Source of the DNA: an uncultured Methanobrevibacter sp.
Lineage (GTDB): Archaea > Methanobacteriota > Methanobacteria > Methanobacteriales > Methanobacteriaceae
Assembly: GCA_902795935.1 (NCBI GenBank)
Contig: CADBMS010000073.1
Location: forward strand, 1 to 17,142
Direction of reading: 5' to 3'
DNA length: 17,142 bases
The notes beneath the pieces are model-generated. The model was not told where the DNA came from. It ran no database searches and worked only from the letters and a program-made list of their open reading frames with translations. Within the stretch, counting starts at the first letter, position 1. Every line of letters begins with the position of its first letter. A program made the translations under genes and the position numbers. Positions 7,923 to 15,919 of this stretch are shown here, piece by piece.

Positions 7923-9416
7923 TCATAACAACCCCATTGCAAATTGTGAAAATGCATTTGTAACAATATTTGGGAATAAACCTAACATTATACAAACAAT
8001 TAATAATAATACCATTGAGATTACTGTTACTTGAGGTATTTTTTTATTAATGATTTTCATATTTTCTGGTTGAGGTTTCAGATATACTGTGTAGAATACT
8101 TTAACAAATGTCATGAAAGTAACTATACTCAATATAATCATTAACACACCTAGTTCAGGAAAACCTGCATTTAATGCAGATTGTATTAATAATAATTTAC
8201 TTTGAAATGCATTAAATGGAGGCACACCAGCCATTGCAAATCCAGTTAATAGAAATATAAATGCAACAAATGGATTTTCGGTTAGCATTCCTCCTAATTT
8301 ATTAGTGTCAGTAGTTCCTGTTTTGTACAATATTGTTCCCACACCAATGAAAAGCAATCCTGTTAATAATATTTCATTTACTGCTTGGAATAAACATGCA
8401 GTTATGGATTGTATTGTTCCTATAGCCAATCCTAATCCAACATACCCTAGTTCCCCTACGGCTAAGTAACCTATCATTCGTTTAAAGTCATGTTGTGTTA
8501 TTGCCATACTAATTCCAAGAATCATTGCTAATGCCGAGATTATCATTATAATCCATCTTAGTAATGAGATGAATGCAAATATTCGTATAATAACAATTCC
8601 TAATGAAACAAATATGAATACTGTGAATACTTGTAATATTGCTGCTGCATGAGGTGTTGCTTTACTATACATTGCAGATTTTATACTATGGAATGGTGGT
8701 AATCCTGAACCATATAACCAACCAAATAAAATTAATGCTGCTGCCATTAACAATACAGGATTATCTGGAGTAACTACACCTGTTTTAATTGCTATTATAA
8801 TATCAGATATATTGACATTTCCAGTTAAACCTAAAAGTAATCCAATACCTAAAAGCAACATTGGTGCTGCGATATTACTTAAAAACATGTATTTAAGTGC
8901 TGTTTCATGTTTTCTTTGGATGTTAGAGCATAAAATTATTCCAACCTGAGTCATTACTGATATTTCAAAGAAAATATATAAATGAAATATATCATCAGTT
9001 AAAAATACTGCAGTTACTGCTGCAGTTCCCATGAATATTAAGAATGTATAAACTCCAGATGCTCTTTTAGATTCATTTAATGAAGTAAATATTACAAAAA
9101 ATGTTAAAATTCCAAGTATAAAGATGAATATCTGCTGCATACCTCCAAATACATAAGTAATTGCAGGATGAAAATTAAATAAAATTGAATTAGTTATTGT
9201 GGATGGCAAATTTGTAGCCCAAGATGAATTTAGGAATAATGGAGAATATCCTCCAAAGAAATGATTTCCATAATTAACAAATATTGGAGTTATAGGTAAA
9301 GTTATTCCAAAAATTAATGCTAATAATTTTACTAATTTGTCTTTTCCATGACATAAATTTAAAAGTATTGCACAAAAGATTGGTACAATTACTAATAAAG
9401 GTATAAATGAATCCAT
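7923..9416 (-). CDS. ehbF: EhbF, MrpD/NuoN-like antiporter subunit
   Basis: A 497-residue polytopic membrane protein of the proton-conducting antiporter family (MrpD, NuoN/M/L), the main ion-pumping subunit of Ehb. Roughly 14 hydrophobic segments are present. Charged residues expected within the membrane are visible: E151 in [12 protein letters not shown]175 in ETALKYMF, K246 in the [13 protein letters not shown] region (240-252), K312 in [17 protein letters not shown], and K407 in [11 protein letters not shown]. The ATG at 9416 is chosen over upstream in-frame ATGs at 9446 and 9443 because a GGTG site sits six bases before it and it follows the ehbE stop by one base. Confidence 0.94.
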   Translation of the reverse strand: MDSFIPLLVIVPIFCAILLNLCHGKDKLVKLLALIFGITLPITPIFVNYGNHFFGGYSPLFLNSSWATNLPSTITNSILFNFHPAITYVFGGMQQIFIFILGILTFFVIFTSLNESKRASGVYTFLIFMGTAAVTAVFLTDDIFHLYIFFEISVMTQVGIILCSNIQRKHETALKYMFLSNIAAPMLLLGIGLLLGLTGNVNISDIIIAIKTGVVTPDNPVLLMAAALILFGWLYGSGLPPFHSIKSAMYSKATPHAAAILQVFTVFIFVSLGIVIIRIFAFISLLRWIIMIISALAMILGISMAITQHDFKRMIGYLAVGELGYVGLGLAIGTIQSITACLFQAVNEILLTGLLFIGVGTILYKTGTTDTNKLGGMLTENPFVAFIFLLTGFAMAGVPPFNAFQSKLLLIQSALNAGFPELGVLMIILSIVTFMTFVKVFYTVYLKPQPENMKIINKKIPQVTVISMVLLLIVCIMLGLFPNIVTNAFSQFAMGLL

Positions 9417-9417
9417 C

Positions 9418-9801
9418 TTATTCACCAGCCTCCATTTCCTCATCATCCATTAATAATTTACTTGCACTAAGAGTACCGTGCTTTTGATACAATATTATAA
9501 CTAAAGCCAACATTACAGCTAAAGTACTAGCCCCAATAACTATACTTGTTAATACCATTGCTGCAGGTAATGGATATGCTGAATTTTGTACAAAGACATC
9601 TTTAACCATTCCAGGTAAAAATATTGGTACAACACCATCCGATTTATATCCCAATGTTACTATAAATAAATTTACCCCTTCAGTTATGAAAGATATTCCT
9701 ATTATTTTTTTAAATATATTATCTAGGAATAATGCTGCAAATAAACCAATAATTATAAGCATTCCTGATGTTAATAATGATGCTAATTGAACAGAAATCA
9801 T
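9418..9801 (-). CDS. ehbE: EhbE, MnhC/NuoK-like membrane subunit
   Basis: A 127-residue protein with three membrane segments (about 5-27, 31-52 and 78-104), related to MrpC and NuoK. It carries the intramembrane glutamate E41 in FITEGVNLF and the family stretch [20 protein letters not shown] (77-96). The C-terminal tail is acidic ([10 protein letters not shown]). The gene begins three bases after the ehbD stop with GGAGG in the end of ehbD, and its own end contains the ribosome binding site of ehbF. Its role is as part of the ion channel next to EhbF, by homology. Confidence 0.9.
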   Translation of the reverse strand: MISVQLASLLTSGMLIIIGLFAALFLDNIFKKIIGISFITEGVNLFIVTLGYKSDGVVPIFLPGMVKDVFVQNSAYPLPAAMVLTSIVIGASTLAVMLALVIILYQKHGTLSASKLLMDDEEMEAGE

Positions 9802-9804
9802 CTT

Positions 9805-10038
9805 TTAAGCCTCCATCCTAACTGTTTTGTAAACTGTTAATGCTAAAAATACTGGAAGTATTGCAGTTCCAATAATTGCTTGTGTTAATGCAACATCCGG
9901 AGCTAATAAGTATTGATATAATAATGCTAGTGCAGCTCCAGGTATTCCAGATATTATTGCAGCTTTTAATAAATTTCTTTGGAATAAAGTTATTATGGAC
10001 CCTAAAATTATGATTAACATTAATAAATAAACTATCAT
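9805..10038 (-). CDS. ehbD: EhbD, DUF4040/MbhD-like (MrpA C-terminal) membrane subunit
   Basis: A 77-residue membrane protein with about three hydrophobic segments. [20 protein letters not shown] (44-63) is the signature of the DUF4040 domain, found in the C-terminal part of MrpA and as stand-alone MbhD/EhbD subunits. Its start codon overlaps the ehbC stop as ATGA (10038-10035), preceded by GGGGAGG. The ehbE gene follows after three bases. Together with EhbH it supplies the two domains that are fused at the end of MrpA in bacterial antiporters. Confidence 0.88.
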   Translation of the reverse strand: MIVYLLMLIIILGSIITLFQRNLLKAAIISGIPGAALALLYQYLLAPDVALTQAIIGTAILPVFLALTVYKTVRMEA

Positions 10039-10307
10039 TTTTTATCCTCCCCATAATAATATGCATTAGCAATTGCATGAGCAGCTAATGGTGCTAATAT
10101 CATATAAGTTAATGCAAGTAATGGTTCAGATAATGCAAAAAGAGATATGATACATGCAATATCCACTAATCCCAAAATATGTATCCTTGCATAAAGAATA
10201 TTATTTTGATTATCATTTAATCTTAACAAAGCAATTGAACTTAAAATTACTAATATAGAAGAAACAATCAATATTATCGCTTGTATTATTGGTACAAACT
10301 CTAACAT
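10035..10307 (-). CDS. ehbC: EhbC, MnhG-like membrane subunit
   Basis: A 90-residue membrane protein of the MnhG/MrpG family. It has three hydrophobic segments, the [12 protein letters not shown] stretch (38-49) and [15 protein letters not shown] (72-86), both typical of MnhG. It overlaps ehbB by seven bases and ehbD by four. GAGGTGA at the end of ehbB provides its ribosome binding site. In Mrp antiporters this subunit belongs to the E-F-G membrane cluster, and here ehbA, B and C encode the same trio in the same order. Confidence 0.88.
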   Translation of the reverse strand: MLEFVPIIQAIILIVSSILVILSSIALLRLNDNQNNILYARIHILGLVDIACIISLFALSEPLLALTYMILAPLAAHAIANAYYYGEDKK

Positions 10308-10570
10308 TCAATATCACCTCGTAACACTCTTGCAAAAGCTATTGTGCCTACTGGACCCAATATCACAAATGCAAAGGCGATATCTTTTGCATATGAAATA
10401 TCAAAAATATTCTGTATTAACACTAAAATTGTAACCATAGCTATCATAAAACCAGAAATTGCAGCCAAAGTTATTGATTTTGATTTTTTGGCAGCCATTC
10501 TAATCATTGATAATGTAAATATGGCTAATGAAAACATAAAAATGTATTCTGAAATTAATAATATATCCAT
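10301..10570 (-). CDS. ehbB: EhbB, MnhF-like membrane subunit
   Basis: An 89-residue membrane protein of the MnhF/MrpF family. Three hydrophobic segments are visible, and the C-terminal DIAFAFVILGPVGTIAFARV (66-85) is the family signature. The ATG at 10570 (MDILLISEY) has AAAGGG at good spacing. An in-frame ATG 13 codons upstream (10609) would add a polar extension and lacks a ribosome binding site, so the shorter form is preferred and fits the usual MnhF length. It lies 65 bases after ehbA and overlaps ehbC by seven bases. Confidence 0.87.
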   Translation of the reverse strand: MDILLISEYIFMFSLAIFTLSMIRMAAKKSKSITLAAISGFMIAMVTILVLIQNIFDISYAKDIAFAFVILGPVGTIAFARVLRGDIEC

Positions 10571-10635
10571 TATATCCCTTTCCTGCGATTCAATTTGTCG
10601 GATTTTCATTAATTTATTGAATAATTACTATTATT

Positions 10636-10947
10636 TTATTCAAGCATTCCTTTTATGTATTTTTCAAAAGGAATTATATCTTTCACATCTCTTTTAGATA
10701 TTACTGCAACTTTTAAAGTTTTATTTTCAGGATCTACATCAATTGAAAGAGTTCCGGGGGTTAAAGTTATGCTATTTGCAAGTATTGTGTAAGATATAGG
10801 CCTAGTTAATTGAGACTCTATTTCCATCACTATAGGATTAATATTGCCTGTTATAGTGCGTATGGCCACATCTATTTCTGCTTTAATTATTTCCACTATT
10901 AAAACAATAATATACGCAAATGCATTGATAATTTTTGTAAAAACCAT
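10636..10947 (-). CDS. ehbA: EhbA, MnhE-like membrane subunit, first gene of the operon
   Basis: A 103-residue protein of the MnhE/MrpE family in the short form found in archaeal hydrogenase clusters. A hydrophobic N-terminal segment (about 3-22) is followed by RPISYTILANSITLTPGTLS (49-68), in which ANSITLTPGTL is the MnhE hallmark, then a small soluble C-terminal domain. The ATG at 10947 has AAAGGAG upstream. It heads the ehb operon, with a TATA box about 70 bases upstream and an oligo-U-rich stretch of the preceding gene just beyond. Confidence 0.88.
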   Translation of the reverse strand: MVFTKIINAFAYIIVLIVEIIKAEIDVAIRTITGNINPIVMEIESQLTRPISYTILANSITLTPGTLSIDVDPENKTLKVAVISKRDVKDIIPFEKYIKGMLE

Positions 10948-11012
10948 GGAATTTAACTCCTTTTAATTATTATATTATATACAATTAACATGATTATTTA
11001 TGATGAATATAT

Positions 11013-11034
11013 TGTATAAATGTTTCTAAAAACA
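11013..11034 (-). promoter_or_regulatory. Candidate ehb operon promoter with adjoining dyad
   Basis: On the minus strand TTTATACA (11020-11013) preceded by GAAACA is a credible TATA/BRE pair. Transcription would start near 10990, leaving a leader of about 43 bases that contains the ehbA ribosome binding site. Directly upstream is a short perfect inverted repeat, TGTTT-TTAG-AAACA (11034-11021), overlapping the BRE position. A second TATA-like run near 10980 would start too close to the ribosome binding site. Confidence 0.5.
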
Positions 11035-11035
11035 A

Positions 11036-11106
11036 TTTCAATAAAAACAAAATATACTAAATAAAAATAAAATAAAACAAAGAAAATAAGAATAAAATAA
11101 AAATAA
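11036..11106 (-). terminator. Long oligo-U-rich terminator region after the DUF457 gene
   Basis: Right after the stop codon at 11107, the minus-strand transcript is almost entirely U with scattered A: repeated UUUUAUUUUAUUUUU-type runs over about 70 bases. Archaeal RNA polymerase stops at such U-runs. It insulates the ehb promoter just downstream. Confidence 0.6.
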
Positions 11107-11808
11107 TTATAAAATAGTGTATAATCCAAATAAAGTAAAACCATTAAACTTTATAACACATATAACCACAAGTACCCAAATAAAAATAAATAAACCTGCA
11201 AATTGTTTCTTAATAGGTTTCTTATAGAATGGTATTAAAAATGTAACACCACGAGAACTAAATAAATCTAGAATAACATGACTCATTAAACCTATAAAAA
11301 GAGGACCCCAAATATTATACAAATCTAAACCTGGAAAAGGAGTAATTAATATACCCACCATTGAAATCAAAACATAATAGGAAATTACATTACGTTTCAT
11401 AGCTAAAAGACCAAATAACAATATAATAATGCATAAAGACCATGCTTGAGATAAATCAACGCTAAAAAATAATAACCAATACAAAGAAATAGTTAAAATA
11501 GTTAATAATATCGATAAACAAAAGATTCCAACTAAAGAATGCGTAAAACCCCTATGTCTAGATAAATAAAAAATAAAAGCAATTGAAATTAAAGACGAAC
11601 CCAATAAATAAGGCAAACCAGAAAAATAAAATAAAACAGAAGTAACGATTCCCATGATTAAAAATAATAGAATTTGATCCGTTTTAATCTTCAAATCAAA
11701 ATCTGGAAGTGACGCTCCAAATATCGCTAATGCTAATGGAAACACATCTGGAAATAACGGAAATGTTAATAATAATGCAAATGCAATATGCTCATTATAA
11801 TTTGCCAT
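11107..11808 (-). CDS. Metal-dependent membrane hydrolase of the YdjM/DUF457 family
   Basis: A 233-residue integral membrane protein with about seven hydrophobic segments. The metal-ligand pattern of the DUF457/YdjM family is visible: H7 near the N-terminus, LPDFDLK (35-40), the core HRGFTHS (85-91) and SHVILDLFSSRGV (176-188, H177 and D181), followed by the typical IPFYKKP. Members are predicted membrane phospholipase-like or metal-dependent hydrolases, and physiological roles are mostly unproven. The ATG at 11808 has only a weak AGGAAG site. A 21-base palindrome sits upstream of the start near the expected transcription start, suggesting its own regulation. It is not part of the ehb operon. 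Confidence 0.8.
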   Translation of the reverse strand: MANYNEHIAFALLLTFPLFPDVFPLALAIFGASLPDFDLKIKTDQILLFLIMGIVTSVLFYFSGLPYLLGSSLISIAFIFYLSRHRGFTHSLVGIFCLSILLTILTISLYWLLFFSVDLSQAWSLCIIILLFGLLAMKRNVISYYVLISMVGILITPFPGLDLYNIWGPLFIGLMSHVILDLFSSRGVTFLIPFYKKPIKKQFAGLFIFIWVLVVICVIKFNGFTLFGLYTIL

Positions 11809-11846
11809 GACAATTCTACTTCCTAAAAAAATATACTATTATTATA

Positions 11847-11867
11847 ATACTTATAAGTTATAAGTAT
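11847..11867. repeat. 21-base palindrome near the DUF457 start site
   Basis: ATACTTATAA-G-TTATAAGTAT is a perfect inverted repeat with 10-base arms around one base. A TATA-like run on the minus strand (TATATATTTATAAAA, about 11889-11875) lies just upstream, so the palindrome would cover the transcription start of the gene beginning at 11808. That is the classic position for a repressor operator. The AT-richness of the region lowers certainty. Confidence 0.45.
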
Positions 11868-11928
11868 AATTACTTTTATAAATATATATTTAAAAGAAAA
11901 TAGTATATAAAACAATTATATAATACTA

Positions 11929-11949
11929 AGTTTAAAAAAAAACTAAACT
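11929..11949 (-). terminator. U9 terminator after the deacylase gene
   Basis: Six bases after the stop codon the minus-strand transcript contains AGUUUA, then a U9 run (11942-11934), then UAAACU, which can pair with the first element. The U9 run alone is a good archaeal terminator for the gene ending at 11955. Confidence 0.6.
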
Positions 11950-11954
11950 CGAAT

Positions 11955-12698
11955 TTACAGAATAATATTAAATAATTTCAAAAAAGCATCCATTTGTATT
12001 CTAGAACGATTAATACTACCTCTAGAAACAGCACCATTTTCTGAAACAACCTCACAAGTGACTGCAGGAATACCCATAATATTCAATTCATCTTCAAGAG
12101 CACCACTATAAGATGAACCAGCATTCTCATAAGAAATAAGTTTAGAACCAGTGCTCTCCGTAATAAAATTAGCAATTTCTTTACTCTTTAAATTAGGATT
12201 AATGGAACAAAAAACACTTTCATAACCAGGATTACTCAGTAAAGCAGTTGAATGAAAATCAGCTACAAAATCAATACCATAATCAACAAAAGCATTAACT
12301 ATAATATTAGTAGTGGATCCTGCAATATGGGCCGAACGGTTCATATCACGGTTTTTTAACCTACGAACATTTTCTTTAGTCGCTAAAGGCGATGCAAAAG
12401 GAACAACATAAATAGTGCCATTAATTTTAGGCATTTCAAATAACTTTTCAATCAAAAACATAGCTGCAATCTGAGGCGGTAATTCATTACCATGCACTCC
12501 TGAAACAATTGCAACCTTAGGATTACCCTCACCAAATTTAAATAAAGGCAAAGCCTCTTTAACTGTTCTAATAATAAAATTAAAAAAAATACTTTCATTA
12601 AAATAAGTCATTAAAACTTTATTTTTAGTAATATCTGCACCATAATTTTCAGATAATAATTTTAATTCAAAAGTATCATTATTAATAAGATTTAACAT
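11955..12698 (-). CDS. Succinylglutamate desuccinylase/aspartoacylase-family zinc hydrolase
   Basis: A 247-residue soluble protein of the AstE/AspA family, zinc carboxypeptidase-fold enzymes that cleave N-acyl amino acids and similar amides. Zinc and catalytic signatures are in order: GVHGNE (67-72, H69 and E72 as ligands), RRLKNRDMNR (112-121, substrate carboxylate binding), DFHST (147-151, H149 as third ligand), and TCEVVSENG (214-222) holding the candidate catalytic glutamate. The length is shorter than bacterial AstE, as is common in archaea. The ATG at 12698 has only a weak GGTTG site upstream. It is divergent from argG, which may hint at acyl-amino-acid metabolism, but the true substrate is unknown. 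Confidence 0.82.
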   Translation of the reverse strand: MLNLINNDTFELKLLSENYGADITKNKVLMTYFNESIFFNFIIRTVKEALPLFKFGEGNPKVAIVSGVHGNELPPQIAAMFLIEKLFEMPKINGTIYVVPFASPLATKENVRRLKNRDMNRSAHIAGSTTNIIVNAFVDYGIDFVADFHSTALLSNPGYESVFCSINPNLKSKEIANFITESTGSKLISYENAGSSYSGALEDELNIMGIPAVTCEVVSENGAVSRGSINRSRIQMDAFLKLFNIIL

Positions 12699-12762
12699 TT
12701 AATACAACCAAAAAATTATTTAATACCATTATAAAATTTAATCATTTAAATTATTAAAAGAG

Positions 12763-12811
12763 TTACTTAATATATATTACTTAATAAGATTAAAATAAAT
12801 ATAACTTAATA
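12763..12811. repeat. Three repeats of T(T/A)ACTTAATA between the deacylase gene and argG
   Basis: TTACTTAATA occurs exactly at 12763-12772 and 12777-12786, and once more with one mismatch (TAACTTAATA) at 12802-12811. Starts are 14 and 25 bases apart. They lie in the 166-base divergent gap upstream of the argG promoter region, where an operator could act on either gene. The gap otherwise holds no coding sequence. Confidence 0.35.
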
Positions 12812-12815
12812 CTAT

Positions 12816-12826
12816 TAATATAAATT
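12816..12826 (+). promoter_or_regulatory. Candidate TATA box of argG
   Basis: TAATATAAATT lies about 25 bases before a start site expected near 12845, upstream of the AGGAG ribosome binding site (12851-12855). A neighbouring AAATATAACTT (12797-12807) is an alternative. AT-richness makes the choice uncertain. On the other strand, TTTTATAAT near 12739-12731 could serve the divergent deacylase gene. Confidence 0.35.
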
Positions 12827-12864
12827 TTTTTATAACAATCACTAAGAAATAGGAGTAATAAAGA

Positions 12865-14043
12865 ATGGAAAAAGTAGTTCTTGCATTCAGTGGTGGACTA
12901 GACACATCAGTTTGTGTTAAATTATTAGAAAAAAAATATGACTATGAAGTAATAACTGCATGCATAGATGTTGGTCAAGCTAGAGATGAAATAGAAAAAT
13001 CAACAAGTGCAGCTGAAAAAATAGGCAGTATTAAACATTACACAATAGATGCCAGAGACACTTTCGCAAAAGAATACTTATTTAGAGCCATAAAAGCAAA
13101 TGCAATATATGAAGGTTATGCATTAAGCACAGCATTAGCTAGACCACTAATTGGTAAAGAAATATCAGAATTAGCTAAAAAAGAAGGGGCAAAAGCTATA
13201 GCTCACGGTTGTACAGGTAAAGGAAATGATCAATTCCGATTTGAAGCAATGATTAGATCCTTAACTGATTGTGAAATCATAGCCCCCATCCGTGAATTAA
13301 ATTTAACTAGAAGTGAAGAAAGAGAATATGCAAACTCTTGTGGAATAGAAATAGGTCCAGATAAAGTTTATAGTATTGATGAAAATCTGTGGGGAAGAGC
13401 TATTGAAGGTGATATTCTTGAAGATCCTATGGTTGAACCTCCAAAAGATGCATTCACATGGGTTAAAACTAGTGATGATGCATTAGATGAAATCCAAATA
13501 CTTGAAATCGAATTTAAAAATGGAGTTCCTATTGCAATAGATAATGAAAAATTAGAACCAGATGCACTAATAGAAAAATGTGCTGAGATTGCAGGAAACC
13601 ATGGTATTGGATCGATTGATATTATTGAAGACCGTATTATAGGGCTTAAAAGTCGTGAAATATATGAAATGCCTGCAGCAATATTATTAATAAATGCACA
13701 CAAAGCATTAGAACATATGACTCTTACTAGAACTGAATTAAAATTCTGTGAAATTATTAGTTCAACTTATTCTGAGTTAGTTTATAATGGATTATGGCAC
13801 GATCCGTTAAGAGAAGATTTAGACAAAATGATTGATAATATGCAAAGAAGAGTTACTGGTATTGTAAAAGTAAGATTACATAAAGGCAGTATGAGAATTG
13901 TTGGAAGAGATTCACCATATAGCTTATACCAACAAGATATTGTTTCATTTGAAGATAAAGAAATGGATCAGCGTGAAATGATTGGTATGGTTAAAAATTA
14001 TGGTATACAGGCAGCATATTATAATAAAAATTATAAAGAATAA
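12865..14043 (+). CDS. argG: Argininosuccinate synthase
   Basis: A 392-residue enzyme that joins citrulline and aspartate with ATP to form argininosuccinate, the penultimate step of arginine synthesis, in the cytoplasm. The ATP-pyrophosphatase loop SGGLDTS is at 9-15, the citrulline/aspartate-binding region [13 protein letters not shown] at 85-97, [13 protein letters not shown] at 115-127, and [12 protein letters not shown] at 170-181. All are intact and the length is typical. Start ATG 12865 follows AGGAG with nine bases between. It is divergent from an AstE/AspA-type gene and followed 44 bases later by a small BofA-family membrane gene, possibly co-transcribed. No partner argH or other arginine gene lies nearby. 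Confidence 0.97.
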   Translation: MEKVVLAFSGGLDTSVCVKLLEKKYDYEVITACIDVGQARDEIEKSTSAAEKIGSIKHYTIDARDTFAKEYLFRAIKANAIYEGYALSTALARPLIGKEISELAKKEGAKAIAHGCTGKGNDQFRFEAMIRSLTDCEIIAPIRELNLTRSEEREYANSCGIEIGPDKVYSIDENLWGRAIEGDILEDPMVEPPKDAFTWVKTSDDALDEIQILEIEFKNGVPIAIDNEKLEPDALIEKCAEIAGNHGIGSIDIIEDRIIGLKSREIYEMPAAILLINAHKALEHMTLTRTELKFCEIISSTYSELVYNGLWHDPLREDLDKMIDNMQRRVTGIVKVRLHKGSMRIVGRDSPYSLYQQDIVSFEDKEMDQREMIGMVKNYGIQAAYYNKNYKE

Positions 14044-14064
14044 AAATAAATATATTACTTTATA

Positions 14065-14073
14065 TTTTTTATT
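14065..14073 (+). terminator. Short T-run between argG and the BofA-family gene
   Basis: A T6-A-T3 run lies 22 bases after the argG stop and shortly before the next gene's ribosome binding site. It could end part of the argG transcripts, or simply form part of a promoter (TTTATATTTTTTA). No hairpin is evident. Confidence 0.3.
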
Positions 14074-14087
14074 TAAGGGTGCTATTA

Positions 14088-14357
14088 ATGTTTGAAATTC
14101 TGTCTTTTACTTTCATTGTGACAGTAATATTTTTAGTTGTTCTTTGCAGTTTAGCAGTTCGAATTATTCTAGAAGTGAGTAAAGTTAGTTTAAGAATTAT
14201 TTTAAATATGTGTATAGGATTCATATCCCTATTTATAGCTAACTTAATACCATTTATTGAAATACCTATAAATTGGATAACTATGTTAGTTGCGGGTTTT
14301 GGTGGTATTATAGGAGTTAGTTTTCTGATATTACTTCAGCTTTTAGGAATTTTCTAA
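14088..14357 (+). CDS. BofA-family small membrane protein
   Basis: An 89-residue hydrophobic protein with about three membrane segments (roughly 5-23, 35-55 and 60-85) and a glycine-rich end, VAGFGGIIGVSFLILLQLLG. Architecture and this C-terminal stretch resemble the pro-sigma-K processing inhibitor BofA family. In Bacillus BofA inhibits an intramembrane protease during sporulation. Archaea have neither sigma-K nor spores, so that function cannot apply as such. The ATG at 14088 is chosen because GGTG lies six bases upstream. A GTG three codons earlier forms part of that ribosome binding site. It follows argG by 44 bases and is convergent with nnr, 18 bases away. Confidence 0.7.
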   Translation: MFEILSFTFIVTVIFLVVLCSLAVRIILEVSKVSLRIILNMCIGFISLFIANLIPFIEIPINWITMLVAGFGGIIGVSFLILLQLLGIF

Positions 14358-14375
14358 TGGTTCAAACAAATGTCT

Positions 14376-15878
14376 TTATATTTTCATTGCATTAGGAATA
14401 TATTTAATTAAATCTGATGCTTTAAATCCCAAACCTAGTTCTTTTTCTGCAAATTCACCAGCTTTACCGTTAATAAATGCTGCTAATGCAGCAGAATCAA
14501 ATGCTGAATTTTTTTGAGAGAATAATGCTGCAGTTATACCTGCCAAACAATCTCCAGTTCCACCCACAGTCATTCTTGGAGATCCAGTATCATTAAATCG
14601 GTATTTTCCTTGTTGAGATATGATATCCAATTTTCCTTTAAGAATAATTGCTCCATAGAAGTTAGAAATAGAATCAATGTATTCAAATCGTTCAAATATA
14701 TCGCATTTATCAAATTTTTTATTAAATAAAATTTCAAATTCTCGTGTATGAGGAGTGATAATTAAATTTTCATTTTGTTTTATAGAGTAATAATTAATTA
14801 TTTTTAGAGCATCTGCATCTAATACTAAATTAAAATTAGGTTTTTCACCCCATTTATCTATTAATTCATTAATTGTTTTTTTAGTTTCAGGATGTTGTCC
14901 CAGTCCGCAGCCAATTAATATTGTATCAACATGTTTACTTGTTTCTATTATTTTATCTATTGATTTAGAATTAATATATTCTCCAGGTACTGATTTAACA
15001 ATTAAATCGGGCGAATATTTTTTTATTATTGGTGCAATTGTTTCTGGACATATGATTGTTACTAAATCTGCTCCAGTAGCTAATGCTGATAGCCCTGCCA
15101 ACGTTGGTGCTCCAGAATAATCTGAATTTCCACCTATAATTAGTACTCGACCATTGTCTCCTTTATGAGCATAACTATTTCTTTTTTTTAGTCTTAATAA
15201 ATCACCATCACCTAGGTAGAATTCTGCTACTTTAGGTATTCCTATATCTTCAATTATTACCATTCCAATATTTTCTTTTTTAGTTATGTTTAATCCTGTT
15301 TTTATTTCATGAAAACATATTGTTACATCAGGTTTTACTGAATCATATTCTATATCCCCAGTTAATGGATCTAATCCACTAGGAATATCAACAGATATTT
15401 TAGTTGCTTCAGATTTATTTATTTTTTCTATTGCAGATTTTATTGGCTCTCTTAGTTCACCTGATATTCCAGTACCAAATATTGCATCTATAATTACAGA
15501 ATCTTCAAATATTCTTATTTGATCTAGTTCATCTGGTTTTGTTACGATGTATAATTCTAGAGTATCTATTGGATTATCTAATTTTGATAACCGTTCTATT
15601 ATATTCCAATTTGTTAATGCATCTTGTGATTTTATTTTTGAAACTGGTGATAAAAGTATTACTTTCACTATACATTTTTTAGAGAGCAGATGTCTTGCAG
15701 CTACAAATCCATCGCCACCATTACCTCCAGGACCTGCAAATATGATTATTTCTTCATGTTTTGTATTATTTACTATGTAATCAGCTATACTTTTTCCTGC
15801 ATTTTCCATGAGAAGTATTCTTGGAATTCCGAAATATTCACAGTTATAATCTGCTACCATCATATCTAATGGATCCAT
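14376..15878 (-). CDS. nnr: Bifunctional NAD(P)H-hydrate epimerase / ADP-dependent dehydratase
   Basis: A 500-residue fusion repairing damaged NAD(P)H hydrates. The N-terminal epimerase domain (YjeF_N, about 1-215) shows NAGKSIADYI, FAGPGGNGGDGFVAARHL (47-64), DAIFGTGISGELREP (131-145) and VDIPSGLD (163-170). The C-terminal ribokinase-like dehydratase (about 225-500) shows GGNSDYSGAP (249-258), LDADAL (353-358), TPHTREFE (375-382) and GSPRMTVGGTGDCLAG (432-447) with the catalytic aspartate D443. Both domains look intact. The ATG at 15878 follows GGAG by nine bases. An in-frame ATG three codons earlier directly abuts that site and is less likely. Two AT palindromes lie upstream. Confidence 0.94.
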   Translation of the reverse strand: MDPLDMMVADYNCEYFGIPRILLMENAGKSIADYIVNNTKHEEIIIFAGPGGNGGDGFVAARHLLSKKCIVKVILLSPVSKIKSQDALTNWNIIERLSKLDNPIDTLELYIVTKPDELDQIRIFEDSVIIDAIFGTGISGELREPIKSAIEKINKSEATKISVDIPSGLDPLTGDIEYDSVKPDVTICFHEIKTGLNITKKENIGMVIIEDIGIPKVAEFYLGDGDLLRLKKRNSYAHKGDNGRVLIIGGNSDYSGAPTLAGLSALATGADLVTIICPETIAPIIKKYSPDLIVKSVPGEYINSKSIDKIIETSKHVDTILIGCGLGQHPETKKTINELIDKWGEKPNFNLVLDADALKIINYYSIKQNENLIITPHTREFEILFNKKFDKCDIFERFEYIDSISNFYGAIILKGKLDIISQQGKYRFNDTGSPRMTVGGTGDCLAGITAALFSQKNSAFDSAALAAFINGKAGEFAEKELGLGFKASDLIKYIPNAMKI

Positions 15879-15919
15879 TTTAGGCATCTCCTTAATTTTT
15901 AATATATTACAAATATTTG

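Noticed and set aside
9818..10078. An 86-codon open frame on the minus strand overlapping ehbC and ehbD
   Set aside because: It lies almost entirely inside ehbD in another frame, has an asparagine/isoleucine-rich composition typical of out-of-frame AT DNA, and has no ribosome binding site or family resemblance.
13368..13703. A 111-codon minus-strand open frame inside argG
   Set aside because: It is an antisense shadow of argG, serine/isoleucine-rich with no motif or start signals.
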